Origin: JAKAXG01 sp035702985
Lineage (GTDB): Bacteria > Actinomycetota > Acidimicrobiia > Acidimicrobiales > Palsa-688
Reading direction: 5' to 3'
Length of the DNA stretch: 27,038 nucleotides
Assembly: GCA_035702985.1 (NCBI GenBank)
Contig: DASSZD010000100.1
Coordinates: forward strand, 1-27,038
This document shows, piece by piece, positions 6,741-14,589 of the stretch. How positions within the stretch are numbered: position 1 is the first letter of the stretch; each line of letters starts with the position of its first letter. The position numbers and the translations under genes were made by a program. The notes below the pieces were generated by a model. That model was not told where the DNA came from. It saw only the letters and a list, made by a program, of their open reading frames with translations, and ran no database searches.

Positions 6741-8156
6741 CTACCCGGTCCCGCCCGTCCCGGCGATCCCGGCCGGCCCGGCCGCCGGCAGCTCCACCTC
6801 TATCCGGGCGCCCCGGTCACAGTCGGTGAACGCCACCGTGCCGTGGTGGGCGGCCACGATGTCGTGGACGATGGCCAGCCCCAGGCCGGCACCACCGTCC
6901 TCACTGGCCCGGGCCCGGTCCAGCCGGGTGAACCGCTCGAACACCCTTTGCCGGTCGGCGGCCGCCACCCCCGGGCCGTCGTCCTGGACGGTGAGGCGGA
7001 CCGTGCCCGCCGCCCGGGAGTCGATGGTGACCGAGACGTCCCGGGCGGCGTGCCGCTGGGCGTTGTCGAGCAGGTTGGCCACCAGGCGGCGGGCCAGCTC
7101 GGCGCTGATCCCGACCGTGGCCGGGCCCTCCACCCGGGTCGAGAACGCCCGGCCCGGCGCGTGCGACCGTATCCCCACCTCGGTGGCCACGATCTCGTCC
7201 AGCTCGGCCCGGGCCGGGGCCGTGCCGGGTCCGGGGCCGGTCTGGCGGTCCAGGCGGGCCAGGAGGAGCAGGTCGCCCACCATCTTCTCGATCCGGGCCT
7301 CCTCGGCCAGGGCATCGGCGGCGGTGGCCGGCCAGTCGGTGCCCCCGCCCCCGGCCAGGCCGATCTCCAGCTGGGCCCGCAGCGAGGCCAGGGGGCTGCG
7401 CAGCTCGTGGGAGGCGTCGGCCACGAACGCCTTCTGCTGCTCCATGGCCGTCTCGAGGCGGTCCAGCATGGAGTTCATGGTCCGGGCCAGGCGGGCCACC
7501 TCGTCGCTGCCCGTCGGCTCGGGGACCCGCCGGTGCAGGCGGCGGGTCGAGATGTCGGCCACCTCCCGGCGGATGGACTCGATGGGCCGCAGGGCCCGGC
7601 CCACCGTCAGCCAGGTGAGCACCCCGACCAGCGCCAGCACCGCGGGCAGGCCGACGATCAGCGCCAGGCGCAGGTCCTCGACCGCCAGATCGTTCGGCAC
7701 CAGGGAGAACCCCGTGAACACCGTGACCCGCTGCGGGCCCTCCGGGGCGGACAGGGCCACCAGCTTCGAGTGGCCGTCGCCGCCGACCGGGTCGCCGGGC
7801 AGGGAGGTCACCACCGGCCCGGCGCCGGCCCGGAGCGGGGCGGAGACCGCCGCATCGCCGGCGATGTTGGCCGACGCCGCCAGCACCCGACCCCGGCTGT
7901 CCACCACCTGGGCGAAGGTGGCGTCGTCTCCGGGCAGGGCCAGCACCGGGGGGAGCTGGCCGCTGGCGGCCAGGCCGGCGATGTCGACGGCCCGGCTGAC
8001 GGCCCCGCTGCGGCGGTTGCTGTCCAGGGACTGGCGGAACCGGGACACCATCAGGACGGCCCCGGCCGACAGGGCCAGGGCTGTGATCACCACGACCGCG
8101 GCGGTGGCCCGGATCCGGACCGATCCGGTGAAGCGCCCGATGCGCCGCTCAGGCAC
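6741..8156 (-). CDS. Two-component sensor histidine kinase (HAMP-HisKA-HATPase)
   Basis: Membrane sensor kinase of 471 residues. TM1 is ~17-37, an outside sensor region ~40-160 carries no family I recognise, TM2 is ~163-186, followed by HAMP (~186-238). The H-box FVADASHELRSPLA places the phospho-accepting histidine at 250. The ATPase domain shows the N-box NLLDNAQRHA, G1 DDGPGV, the F-box VFERFTR and G2 GAGLGLAIV. The start overlaps the response regulator stop by 8 nt, so the pair is translated together. Architecture is that of the actinobacterial OmpR-partner kinases (MprB/TcrY-like). The C-terminus ends in a short Gly/Pro-rich tail. The signal sensed is unknown. Confidence 0.92.
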   Translation of the reverse strand: MPERRIGRFTGSVRIRATAAVVVITALALSAGAVLMVSRFRQSLDSNRRSGAVSRAVDIAGLAASGQLPPVLALPGDDATFAQVVDSRGRVLAASANIAGDAAVSAPLRAGAGPVVTSLPGDPVGGDGHSKLVALSAPEGPQRVTVFTGFSLVPNDLAVEDLRLALIVGLPAVLALVGVLTWLTVGRALRPIESIRREVADISTRRLHRRVPEPTGSDEVARLARTMNSMLDRLETAMEQQKAFVADASHELRSPLASLRAQLEIGLAGGGGTDWPATAADALAEEARIEKMVGDLLLLARLDRQTGPGPGTAPARAELDEIVATEVGIRSHAPGRAFSTRVEGPATVGISAELARRLVANLLDNAQRHAARDVSVTIDSRAAGTVRLTVQDDGPGVAAADRQRVFERFTRLDRARASEDGGAGLGLAIVHDIVAAHHGTVAFTDCDRGARIEVELPAAGPAGIAGTGGTG

Positions 8157-8826
8157 CGGGATCGACCAGCCGGTACCCGCCGCCTCTCACCGTGTCGATG
8201 GTTGTGGTCCCGAACGGCCGGTCGATCTTGCGGCGCAGGGCGCTGACGTGCACCTCGACCACGTTGGAGTCGCCGGCGAAGCCGATGTCCCACACGTGTT
8301 CGAGCAGCTCGGTCTTGCTGACCAGCTGGCCCGGCCGGCGCATGAGGTACTCCAGCACGGCGAACTCCCGGGAGGTGAGCTCGATCTCCTCCCCGTCCCG
8401 GCGGCAGCGGCGGGCGGCCGGGTCGGCCGCCAGGCCGCCGCAGGTGAGGACCACCGGCCGGCGGACCGGTCCCCGCCGCATGAGGGCCCGCAGCCGGGCC
8501 AGCAGCACGACGTAGGAGAAGGGCTTGGTCAGGAAGTCGTCGGCACCCGTGTCGAGCGCCTCGGCTTCGTCGTACTCGCCGTCCTTGGCGGTGAGCATCA
8601 GGATGGGGGACCACACGCCCTGGTCCCGGAGGCGACCGCACAACTGGTAGCCGTTGAGGCCCGGGAGCATGATGTCCATCACGATGGCGTCGTAGTCCTG
8701 GTGGGAGGCCATCCACTGCCCGTCCAGGCCGTCGAGGGCCACGTCCACGGCCAGGCCCTCGGCCTCCAGGCCCCGCTTGAGCGCGGCGGCCAGCCGCTTC
8801 TCGTCCTCCACGACCAGAACCCTCAC
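8149..8826 (-). CDS. OmpR/PhoB-family response regulator
   Basis: Receiver domain with the acidic pair in VVEDE, phospho-acceptor D51 (IVMDIMLPG), T79/A80 (MLTAKDG) and K101 (LTKPFS). The winged-helix DNA-binding domain runs ~128-222 (LTSREFAVLEYLMRRPGQLV, then VEVHVSALRRKID and GGGYRLV). Length 225 is typical. GTG 8826 opens directly on MRVLVVEDE, the normal N-terminus. A CACAAT sequence ends seven bases before it, so the mRNA may be leaderless. Just upstream (8850-8877) are three 11-bp-spaced hexamers that look like its own binding site, suggesting autoregulation. The next gene on the strand is the cognate kinase. Confidence 0.93.
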   Translation of the reverse strand: MRVLVVEDEKRLAAALKRGLEAEGLAVDVALDGLDGQWMASHQDYDAIVMDIMLPGLNGYQLCGRLRDQGVWSPILMLTAKDGEYDEAEALDTGADDFLTKPFSYVVLLARLRALMRRGPVRRPVVLTCGGLAADPAARRCRRDGEEIELTSREFAVLEYLMRRPGQLVSKTELLEHVWDIGFAGDSNVVEVHVSALRRKIDRPFGTTTIDTVRGGGYRLVDPGA

Positions 8827-8849
8827 GGTGGCATTGTGGCGCCGCCTGC

Positions 8850-8877
8850 CTTAAGTCAGGCTGAAGCCCGGCTTAAG
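8850..8877 (-). promoter_or_regulatory. Three-copy direct repeat, candidate OmpR-type operator
   Basis: On the minus strand the interval between the DedA-COG4705 fusion and the response regulator reads CTTAAG-N5-CTTCAG-N5-CTTAAG (8877-8872, 8866-8861, 8855-8850). Direct hexamers repeating every 11 bp are how OmpR/PhoB dimers and oligomers bind DNA. The site ends 24 nt before the regulator's start codon, right where an activator would touch polymerase. The same two-element box occurs at 18645-18661. Binding by this regulator is inferred. Confidence 0.6.
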
Positions 8878-8904
8878 GGCCGGCCCGGCCGGGCGGGCCC
8901 GCTG

Positions 8905-10731
8905 TCAGTCGGCGACGGCCGGGTCCAGCCGGGACAGGCGGTCGGCGACCGGGTCGGCGGTATCGATCCGGCTGGCCGAGATGTAGGCCACCAGCGCCAG
9001 GATGGGCAGCCCGAAGATGATGGTGGCCAGCGGGTGGCCCAGGCCCAGGCCGCTCACCGAGCGGGGGAACCCGAGCCAGTCGGCGAAGGAGGCGCCGAGC
9101 GGCCGGGTCAGTATGTAGGCGATCCAGAACGTCGACACACCGTCGAAGCGCCCGCTGGCGTAGGCGAGACCGGGAACGGCGAAGGCGACGGCGAACAGGA
9201 CGCCGGAGCCCAGATAGCCGAGGTTGAAGGTGACGGCGGTCAGGTCGCCCAGGGCCGTTCCCAGGGCGAAGGTGGCCAGCACCGCCAGCCAGTAGAACAC
9301 CTCCCGGCGGGGGGTGTGGATGCTGTGTATGGACAAAGTGCCCTCGCTGCGGTACCAGAGGGCGAATATGACGGCCACCGCGATGGCGTAGAGGACGGTG
9401 GACGCCAGGTACGGCACGTGGAACACAATGTGCAGCACGTCGGCGGCCATCGTCCCGAACACCGCCACCATGGCCACTGCGAACCAGTACGTCCAGGGGT
9501 GGTAGCGGCGGGCCGAGAACTGCAGCCACATGGCCCCCACGAACAGGGCGAAACCGATGAACACGGCCAGGTACTGGTTGATGCCGTGTACCAGCGCGTC
9601 GGATAGGGCCTCACCGAAGGCCGTGCTGAGCAGTTTCACCGCCCAGAAGGCCGCCGTGATGCGCACCGGCACCTTGAGCAGCCTCAGCCGCGACCGGCGG
9701 GCCGGGGCGGGGGCCTCGCTCCGGGTCCGGCGGGTCCTGGAGGGATGCTCGGCGGAGGGCGCCGCCGCGGCGGAGGCCGACCGTCCCGGCCCGGTGCGGT
9801 AGCGAAGCGCGGTCCGGGTATCCGGCCCGGCCTGGGCGCTCCGCTGGTCGGTCCCGGGCCCGTAGGTCGGGTTGACCCGGCCGCTGCGGTACCCGGCCCC
9901 CGAGCCGTAGGCCGGGTCGATCCGGCCGGCTCCGTAGCCCGGCTCTGCCCGGCCGGCTCCGTAGCCCGGCTCTGTCCGGCTGGCTCCGTAGTCCGGCTCG
10001 GCATCGCCGGAGCGGCCCATCCCCGCCGCCCGGGCGGCCCGATCGGCCCGGCTGCGGGCCGATCCGGCGCCGGCCGGCCCGGCGGGGTCGACCGGCCGGG
10101 CGGAGAACGGCGAGGCGCCGGTGGCCGCCCGGAACGAACGCCACCGGTGCCAGATCACGAAGGCGATGGCGATGACGGCCAGAGCGCCGAGCAGGTACCC
10201 GGCGTCGCTGAACCCCTTCATGACGGTCTTCCACTGACCACCGATGCCGTAGCCGATCAGCGCCATGGCCGCGTCCCACAGGAGCGAGCCGATGGCGGTC
10301 AGCACCCCGAAACGTACCGCCGGCACCTGGGCCACCCCGGCCGGGACGGCCACGAAGTTGCGGATCACCGGCAGCAGACGGCTGCCCAGCACCCCCCACT
10401 TCTGGTGCCTCCGGTACCAGTCCTCGGCCCGGTCCAGGTCGTGGGGGCTGAGCAGCACGTAGCGGCCGTAGCGTTCCACCAGCGGCCGGCCGCCGGCCCG
10501 GCCCACCGCCCAGGCGATGTAACCCCCGACCAGCTCACCCACCGCCCCGGCCAGGATCACCCCCGGCAGGCTGAGGGTGCCCTGCGAGGCCAGCACCCCG
10601 CCGAAGCCCAGGGTCAGCTCCGAAGACGTGGGCACGCAGCACGACTGCAGCACCGACAGGATGAAGATGGCGACGTAGCCCGACGACGAGACGAACCCGG
10701 TCGGGTTGAGCAGGCCGAGGGTGTGGACCAT
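8905..10731 (-). CDS. DedA (VTT) - COG4705 membrane protein fusion with repeat linker
   Basis: 608 residues joining two membrane families. Residues ~10-198 are a DedA/VTT protein, with GELVGGYIAWAVGRAGG and RLLPVIRNFVAVPAG, the conserved acidic and arginine motifs of this undecaprenyl-phosphate flippase-related family. Residues ~205-350 form a basic, disordered Gly/Pro/Tyr linker with 9-residue repeats (EPGYGAGRA type). Residues ~352-592 match COG4705, whose duplicated unit is seen twice (FGEALSDAL, and TALGDLTAV with AYILTRPLGASFADWLG). COG4705 has no known function. ATG 10731 overlaps the permease stop as TGATG, so it is translationally coupled to the ABC exporter. No frameshift separates the halves, so the fusion looks genuine. 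A stand-alone DedA gene lies at 20667. Confidence 0.85.
   Translation of the reverse strand: MVHTLGLLNPTGFVSSSGYVAIFILSVLQSCCVPTSSELTLGFGGVLASQGTLSLPGVILAGAVGELVGGYIAWAVGRAGGRPLVERYGRYVLLSPHDLDRAEDWYRRHQKWGVLGSRLLPVIRNFVAVPAGVAQVPAVRFGVLTAIGSLLWDAAMALIGYGIGGQWKTVMKGFSDAGYLLGALAVIAIAFVIWHRWRSFRAATGASPFSARPVDPAGPAGAGSARSRADRAARAAGMGRSGDAEPDYGASRTEPGYGAGRAEPGYGAGRIDPAYGSGAGYRSGRVNPTYGPGTDQRSAQAGPDTRTALRYRTGPGRSASAAAAPSAEHPSRTRRTRSEAPAPARRSRLRLLKVPVRITAAFWAVKLLSTAFGEALSDALVHGINQYLAVFIGFALFVGAMWLQFSARRYHPWTYWFAVAMVAVFGTMAADVLHIVFHVPYLASTVLYAIAVAVIFALWYRSEGTLSIHSIHTPRREVFYWLAVLATFALGTALGDLTAVTFNLGYLGSGVLFAVAFAVPGLAYASGRFDGVSTFWIAYILTRPLGASFADWLGFPRSVSGLGLGHPLATIIFGLPILALVAYISASRIDTADPVADRLSRLDPAVAD
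9902..10010 (-). repeat. 27-bp in-frame tandem repeat in the fusion linker
   Basis: About four copies of a 27-bp unit; GGCTCCGTAG recurs at 9928, 9955 and 9982 on the plus strand, with a diverged copy at 9902. It encodes nine-residue units such as EPDYGASRT, EPGYGAGRA and EPGYGAGRI (protein residues ~245-275). The repeats are coding and keep frame, so copy number can vary without breaking the protein. Confidence 0.85.
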
Positions 10732-11567
10732 CAGGCGTCCCGGCGGCGGAGCAGGAAGGCGGCCAGGATCAGGCCGGCGGCCGCCCAGGCGCAGAACACC
10801 GCGAAGCCGACCCACGGCGACAGCTGGAACCCGTTGCCGCGCAGGTTCCACAGCGCCCCGCCGGCGTTGTTCGGCAGGTACGGGCCGACCGTGTTGTTCC
10901 AGCTGGACGGCAGGGCGGCGAAGATGACCGGCAGGACCAGCAGCAGCCCGAACAGGGCGCCGATGCCGCCTGCGGTGGAGCGGACCAGGAACCCGAGGGC
11001 CACCCCGAGCAGGCCGACCACCGTCAGGTACAGCGCCGCCCCGAACACCGCCCGCACCGCGCCGGGGGTGCCCCAGCCGACGCCGTGGGGGCCGAGCAGG
11101 CCCTGGCCGGTGGCGAAGGCGACCACGGTGGCCACGATGCTGCTGACGAAGGTGACCACCGCGAACACCGCCGCCTTGGCCACCAGCACCGGGATGCGGG
11201 TGGGCGCGGCGGACAGCGTGGCCCGGATCATCCCGGTGCCGTATTCGCCGGATACGAACAGCACCCCGAGCACCCCGATGGTCAGCTGGGCCAGGTTGAC
11301 CCCGGTCAGCGAACGGTCCACGGCGTTGAACCTGAACCGCTCGGCCGGCCGCATGGACGACCAGTGGGTGTTGGTGAAATACGAGACCAGCATGCCGATG
11401 CCGATCACGGCCACCACGGTGGCGGCCAGCACGATCCACGACGATCGCAGCGTGCGGAACTTGATCCACTCCGACCGGCTCACGGCCGGCAGGCTGACCG
11501 GCGAGACGGTCACCGCCCGGGGCCGGGCCTGGCCGGGAGCGGTTGCGGTCATGGTGGTGGCGCTCAC
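10731..11567 (-). CDS. ABC-2 type transporter permease
   Basis: 278-residue membrane subunit. The N-terminus is cytoplasmic (SRSEWIKFRTLRSSWIVLAATVVAVIG), the classic 'EW.K.rtlRs.w' entry of actinobacterial ABC-2 permeases. Six hydrophobic segments follow, and GEYGTGMIRATLSAAPTRIPVLVAKAAV is the conserved ABC-2 loop. GTG 11567 overlaps the ATPase stop (GTGA), the preferred start; ATG 11552 is an alternative five codons in. The stop overlaps the DedA-COG4705 start by one base. Together with the ATPase it forms an exporter or a lipid/peptide stress pump of unknown substrate, divergent from a NarL-type kinase/regulator pair. Confidence 0.9.
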   Translation of the reverse strand: MSATTMTATAPGQARPRAVTVSPVSLPAVSRSEWIKFRTLRSSWIVLAATVVAVIGIGMLVSYFTNTHWSSMRPAERFRFNAVDRSLTGVNLAQLTIGVLGVLFVSGEYGTGMIRATLSAAPTRIPVLVAKAAVFAVVTFVSSIVATVVAFATGQGLLGPHGVGWGTPGAVRAVFGAALYLTVVGLLGVALGFLVRSTAGGIGALFGLLLVLPVIFAALPSSWNNTVGPYLPNNAGGALWNLRGNGFQLSPWVGFAVFCAWAAAGLILAAFLLRRRDA

Positions 11568-12490
11568 GCCGCCCTCCCGTCCAGCGACCCGGCCCGGTAT
11601 TCCACCGCGTCGGAGGTGAGTGACATGAACACGTCCTCGAGCGACGCCTGCTCCTGGCGCAGCTCGTAGATGGCCAGGCCGTTGCTGCGGGCGGTCTCGC
11701 CCACCTGCTCCAGCCCCACCCCCCGGACCCGCAGCAGTCCCGGTTCCAGGGAGGTGACGGTGACCTCGGGTCCCAGCAGGTGGCGGCGCAGCTCGTCGGA
11801 CTCGGGGGAGCGGACCACCACCGATCCACCGGCTCCGGCGAGCAGGTCGGCGGTCTCCACGTCGGCGATCAGGCGGCCCTTGCCCACCACGATCACGTGC
11901 TCGGCGGTCTGGGCCATCTCGGCCATCAGGTGGCTGGACAGGAACACCGTCCGGCCCTCGGCGGCCAGGTCCTTCAACAGGTTGCGCACCCAGCGCACCC
12001 CCTCCGGGTCGAGGCCGTTGACCGGCTCGTCGAGGATGATGGTGCCCGGGTCGGCGAGCAGGGCGGCGGCGATACCCAGCCGCTGGCCCATACCCAGCGA
12101 GAAGCTGCCGACCCGCTTGCCGGCCACGTCGGACAGGCCGACCAGATCCAGCACCTCGTCCACCCGGCGCCGGCCGATGCGGTGGGTGGCGGCCAGGGCC
12201 AGCAGGTGGTTGCGGGCCGAGCGGCCGGTGTGGATGGAGCGGGCCTCGAGCAGGGCGCCCACCTCGGCCAGAGGGGCCGGGTGCTCGGCGTAGGCCCTGC
12301 CGTTGACCGTCACCGAGCCGCCGGTCGGCCGGTCCAGGCCCAGTATCAGCCGCATGGTGGTGGACTTGCCCGACCCGTTGGGTCCCAGGAACCCGGTGAC
12401 CATCCCTGGTCGCACGGTGAAATCCAGACCGTCCACCGCCGTCTTGTCTCCGTAGCGCTTGCTCAGCGCCCTGGCTTCGATCACGCACAC
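11564..12490 (-). CDS. ABC transporter ATP-binding protein
   Basis: 308-residue ATPase. Walker A is GPNGSGKSTT (~residues 36-45), the signature FSLGMGQRLGIA, Walker B TIILDEPVNGLDPEG, and the switch region FLSSHLMAEMAQ. The C-terminal ~90 residues end in QASLEDVFMSLTSDAVEYR, the usual tail of DrrA/NatA-like exporters. GTG 12490 and GTG 12484 are both possible starts. It is the first gene of a minus-strand run that includes its permease and the DedA-COG4705 fusion, and it is divergent from the kinase gene at 12651. This layout is frequent for DesKR/LiaSR-like control of ABC exporters. Confidence 0.92.
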   Translation of the reverse strand: MCVIEARALSKRYGDKTAVDGLDFTVRPGMVTGFLGPNGSGKSTTMRLILGLDRPTGGSVTVNGRAYAEHPAPLAEVGALLEARSIHTGRSARNHLLALAATHRIGRRRVDEVLDLVGLSDVAGKRVGSFSLGMGQRLGIAAALLADPGTIILDEPVNGLDPEGVRWVRNLLKDLAAEGRTVFLSSHLMAEMAQTAEHVIVVGKGRLIADVETADLLAGAGGSVVVRSPESDELRRHLLGPEVTVTSLEPGLLRVRGVGLEQVGETARSNGLAIYELRQEQASLEDVFMSLTSDAVEYRAGSLDGRAA

Positions 12491-12526
12491 AGGCTAGAGG
12501 CCGGCCCCCGGCGCCCCCTCTGGCTG

Positions 12527-12592
12527 GGGGATGATTCGGGCTGCCCTCATGTACGACTCCAGGCTTACGGAGATCCGCCCCGGGGATGATTC
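12527..12592 (+). repeat. 11-bp direct repeat in the divergent control region
   Basis: GGGGATGATTC occurs at 12527-12537 and again at 12582-12592, 55 bp apart, inside the interval between the ABC exporter and the kinase gene. Exact repetition of a relatively AT-containing word in such GC-rich DNA suggests a protein-binding site, possibly for the NarL-type regulator encoded next door. Confidence 0.5.
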
Positions 12593-12593
12593 C

Positions 12594-12610
12594 CGGTTCC
12601 GCCGGAACCG
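12594..12610. promoter_or_regulatory. Perfect 17-bp dyad, candidate operator
   Basis: CGGTTCC-GCC-GGAACCG is a perfect inverted repeat with 7-bp arms and a 3-nt centre. It overlaps the right side of the direct-repeat region and lies 40 bp before the preferred kinase start. LuxR/NarL-type regulators bind such dyads, so it may be the operator of the adjacent pair; this is inference from position. Confidence 0.45.
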
Positions 12611-12650
12611 CCGCCTCGCCCGTCCGGCACCCGGTTGGGAGAATGGTCCG

Positions 12651-13901
12651 GTGGCAGACCCCGCCGTAGCGCTCGGCCGGCGCCGCTCGGCGTCGGCGTC
12701 GTGGAGCCGGGCGGCGGCGTACGACCGTACCCACCCCCAGGCCGCCGACGCCGTGCTGGCGGCCGGACTGGCGGTGCTCACCGGTCCGTACGTGGTGCTG
12801 CACACCGCCGGGGGCGTGGCGGTGTGGCTGTGCGACGCCGGGCTGGTCCTGCCGCTGGTGTGGCGGCGCCGCTACCCGGAGGCGGTGTTCGCCGTGCTGG
12901 CGGCGGTGGCGCTGGTCCAGTGGGTCATCGCCGAGCCGCTGGCGTCGGACGTGTCGCTGCTGGTGGCCCTGTTCACGGTGGCCCTGCAACGCCCCCGCCG
13001 GGTGGCGGCGGCGGCCGGAGCGGTGCTGGAGGTGGGGGTGGTGCTGGCCAGCACCCGCTGGAACCTGGCCGGCAGCTGGGACCGGTCCCTGATCGGCCTG
13101 TCCGGGCTGGCCGGAGTGGCCCTTCTGCTGGGCGCCGCGCTGCGGGAGCGGAGAGCCCACCTGCGGGAGCTCACCGAACGGGCCGCCCGGCTGGAATCCG
13201 AGCGGGACCAGCAGGCCCTCATCGCCGCCGCCGCCGAACGGACCCGCATCGCCCGGGAGATGCACGACGTGATCGCCCACAGCCTGGCCGTCATCGTCAC
13301 CATGGCCGACGGGGCAGCGGCCAAGCTGAACCGGGACCCGCAGCAGGCCGGGGCCGCCATCAGCTCCATCGCCCAGGTCGGCCGCCAGGCCCTGAGCGAC
13401 ACCCGCCGTCTGCTCGGCGTGCTGCGCGACCAGGTGCCCGACGCCGGGTCGCCGGCCCCTGCCGACCTGGCGCCCCAGCCCGGACTGGCCGAGCTGGACG
13501 GCCTGATGGCCCAGCTGCGGGCCACCGGCCTGGACGCCACCGTGTCCTACACCGGCACCATGTTCCCGCTGGCCCCCGGCGCCCAGCTGACCGTGTACCG
13601 GCTGGTGCAGGAGGCGGCGACCAACACCCTCAAGCACGCCCCCGGGGCCACCATGGTCCGGGTGCACGTCCGCTGGCAGGAACCCACCGTCGAGGTGCGG
13701 GTGATCGACAACGGGCCGCCCCCGTCGACGTCGCCGGCCCAGCGCCCGCCTGTGCCGGCCGGGGGCGGCCACGGCATCGCCGGGATGCGGGAGCGGGTGG
13801 CCCTCTACGGCGGCCGGGTCGAGACCGGGAGCCTGCCCGGCGGTGGTTGGGTGGTCAGGGCGTCGTTCGACGCCAACGGCGGCGGGCGTCATGGTCGCTG
13901 A
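12651..13901 (+). CDS. NarL-partner sensor histidine kinase (HisKA_3, DesK-like)
   Basis: From GTG 12651 this gives 416 residues: an N-terminal block with about five hydrophobic segments (~30-165), a coiled linker (RERRAHLRELTERAARLESERDQQ), then the HisKA_3 dimerisation motif RTRIAREMHDVIAHSLAVIV with the phospho-histidine near residue 205. The HATPase part follows (YRLVQEAATNTLKHA, VIDNGPPP, GHGIAGMRERVALYGG). The frame is open from 12531, but the extra 40 residues are basic and low in pattern and would cover the divergent promoter region, so GTG 12651 (GGGAGA nine bases before) is preferred. The stop overlaps the response regulator by 11 nt. Confidence 0.9.
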   Translation: MADPAVALGRRRSASASWSRAAAYDRTHPQAADAVLAAGLAVLTGPYVVLHTAGGVAVWLCDAGLVLPLVWRRRYPEAVFAVLAAVALVQWVIAEPLASDVSLLVALFTVALQRPRRVAAAAGAVLEVGVVLASTRWNLAGSWDRSLIGLSGLAGVALLLGAALRERRAHLRELTERAARLESERDQQALIAAAAERTRIAREMHDVIAHSLAVIVTMADGAAAKLNRDPQQAGAAISSIAQVGRQALSDTRRLLGVLRDQVPDAGSPAPADLAPQPGLAELDGLMAQLRATGLDATVSYTGTMFPLAPGAQLTVYRLVQEAATNTLKHAPGATMVRVHVRWQEPTVEVRVIDNGPPPSTSPAQRPPVPAGGGHGIAGMRERVALYGGRVETGSLPGGGWVVRASFDANGGGRHGR

Positions 13902-14589
13902 AGGCGGCCCGCGGCCGGTGCGGGTGCTGCTGGTCGACGACCAGGAGCTGATCCGGAGCGGGCTTCGCATGGTCCTGGAGGAGCAGCCCGACCTGGCGGT
14001 GGTCGGCGAGGCGGCCGACGGGGAGCAGGCCGTCCGGGCGGTCGGCGAGGTGGACCCCCACGTGGTGGTCATGGATGTGCGCATGCCAGGCATGGACGGG
14101 GTGGAAGCCACCCGGGTGATCGCGGCTGCCGCACCGTCGGTCCGGGTGCTGGTGCTCACCACTTTCGACCTGGACGAGTACGCCTTCACCGCCCTGCGCT
14201 TCGGAGCCAGCGGCTTCCTGCTCAAGGACGTCCCCCCGTCGCAGCTGGCCGCCGCCATCGTGGCCATCGCCGACGGCGACGCCGTGGTGGCTCCCAGCGT
14301 CACCCGCCGGCTCCTCGACGCCTACGCCGACCGCCTGCCGGACCTGCGGGGCGGCGGCGGACCGGACCCGGACCACCCGCTGTCGACCCTCACCGACCGG
14401 GAGCGGGAGATCCTGATAGAGGTGGCGGCCGGCCGGTCCAACAGCGAGATCGCCGGCCGGCTGTTCCTCGCCGAGGCCACCGTGAAGACCCATCTGGGTC
14501 GCATCCTCAACAAGCTGGGCCTTCGCGACCGGGTCCAGGCGGTGGTATTCGCCTACCAGACCGGCCTGGTGGCGCCCGGCGACCGCTAA
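13891..14589 (+). CDS. NarL/LuxR-family response regulator
   Basis: Receiver: acidic pair in LLVDDQEL (D16, D17), phospho-acceptor D62 (VVVMDVRMPG), T90 in VLTTFD, and the lysine in FLLKDVPP. The C-terminal LuxR helix-turn-helix spans ~165-222 (LTDREREILIEVAAGRSNSEIAGRL, then EATVKTHLGRILNKL). Length of 232 is slightly long because of a Gly-rich inter-domain linker (RGGGGPDPDHP). ATG 13891 lies within the end of the kinase gene, giving coupled translation. The stop overlaps that of the convergent minus-strand gene by 4 nt. Its likely target is the divergent ABC exporter, as in DesR-like systems. Confidence 0.92.
   Translation: MVAEGGPRPVRVLLVDDQELIRSGLRMVLEEQPDLAVVGEAADGEQAVRAVGEVDPHVVVMDVRMPGMDGVEATRVIAAAAPSVRVLVLTTFDLDEYAFTALRFGASGFLLKDVPPSQLAAAIVAIADGDAVVAPSVTRRLLDAYADRLPDLRGGGGPDPDHPLSTLTDREREILIEVAAGRSNSEIAGRLFLAEATVKTHLGRILNKLGLRDRVQAVVFAYQTGLVAPGDR

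Noticed and set aside
8876..8900. GC palindromes after the DedA-COG4705 stop as a terminator
   Set aside because: Arms are short and overlapping in very GC-rich DNA, with no T tract; not distinguishable from background.
6091..9606. 1171-codon plus-strand open frame
   Set aside because: It is antisense to YCII, kinase, regulator and fusion genes that carry full motif sets; the product has no recognisable domain.
9902..10010. CRISPR-like tandem repeat
   Set aside because: Units are contiguous without spacers, 27 bp long and in frame with a coding region.
12531..12650. N-terminal 40 residues of the NarL-type kinase
   Set aside because: They lack pattern and would cover the divergent promoter region; GTG 12651 begins the kinase better.
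11568..14303. Minus-strand open frame extending far upstream of the ABC permease
   Set aside because: It crosses the ATPase gene and runs antisense through the NarL-type kinase; the permease begins at the GTGA overlap (11567).
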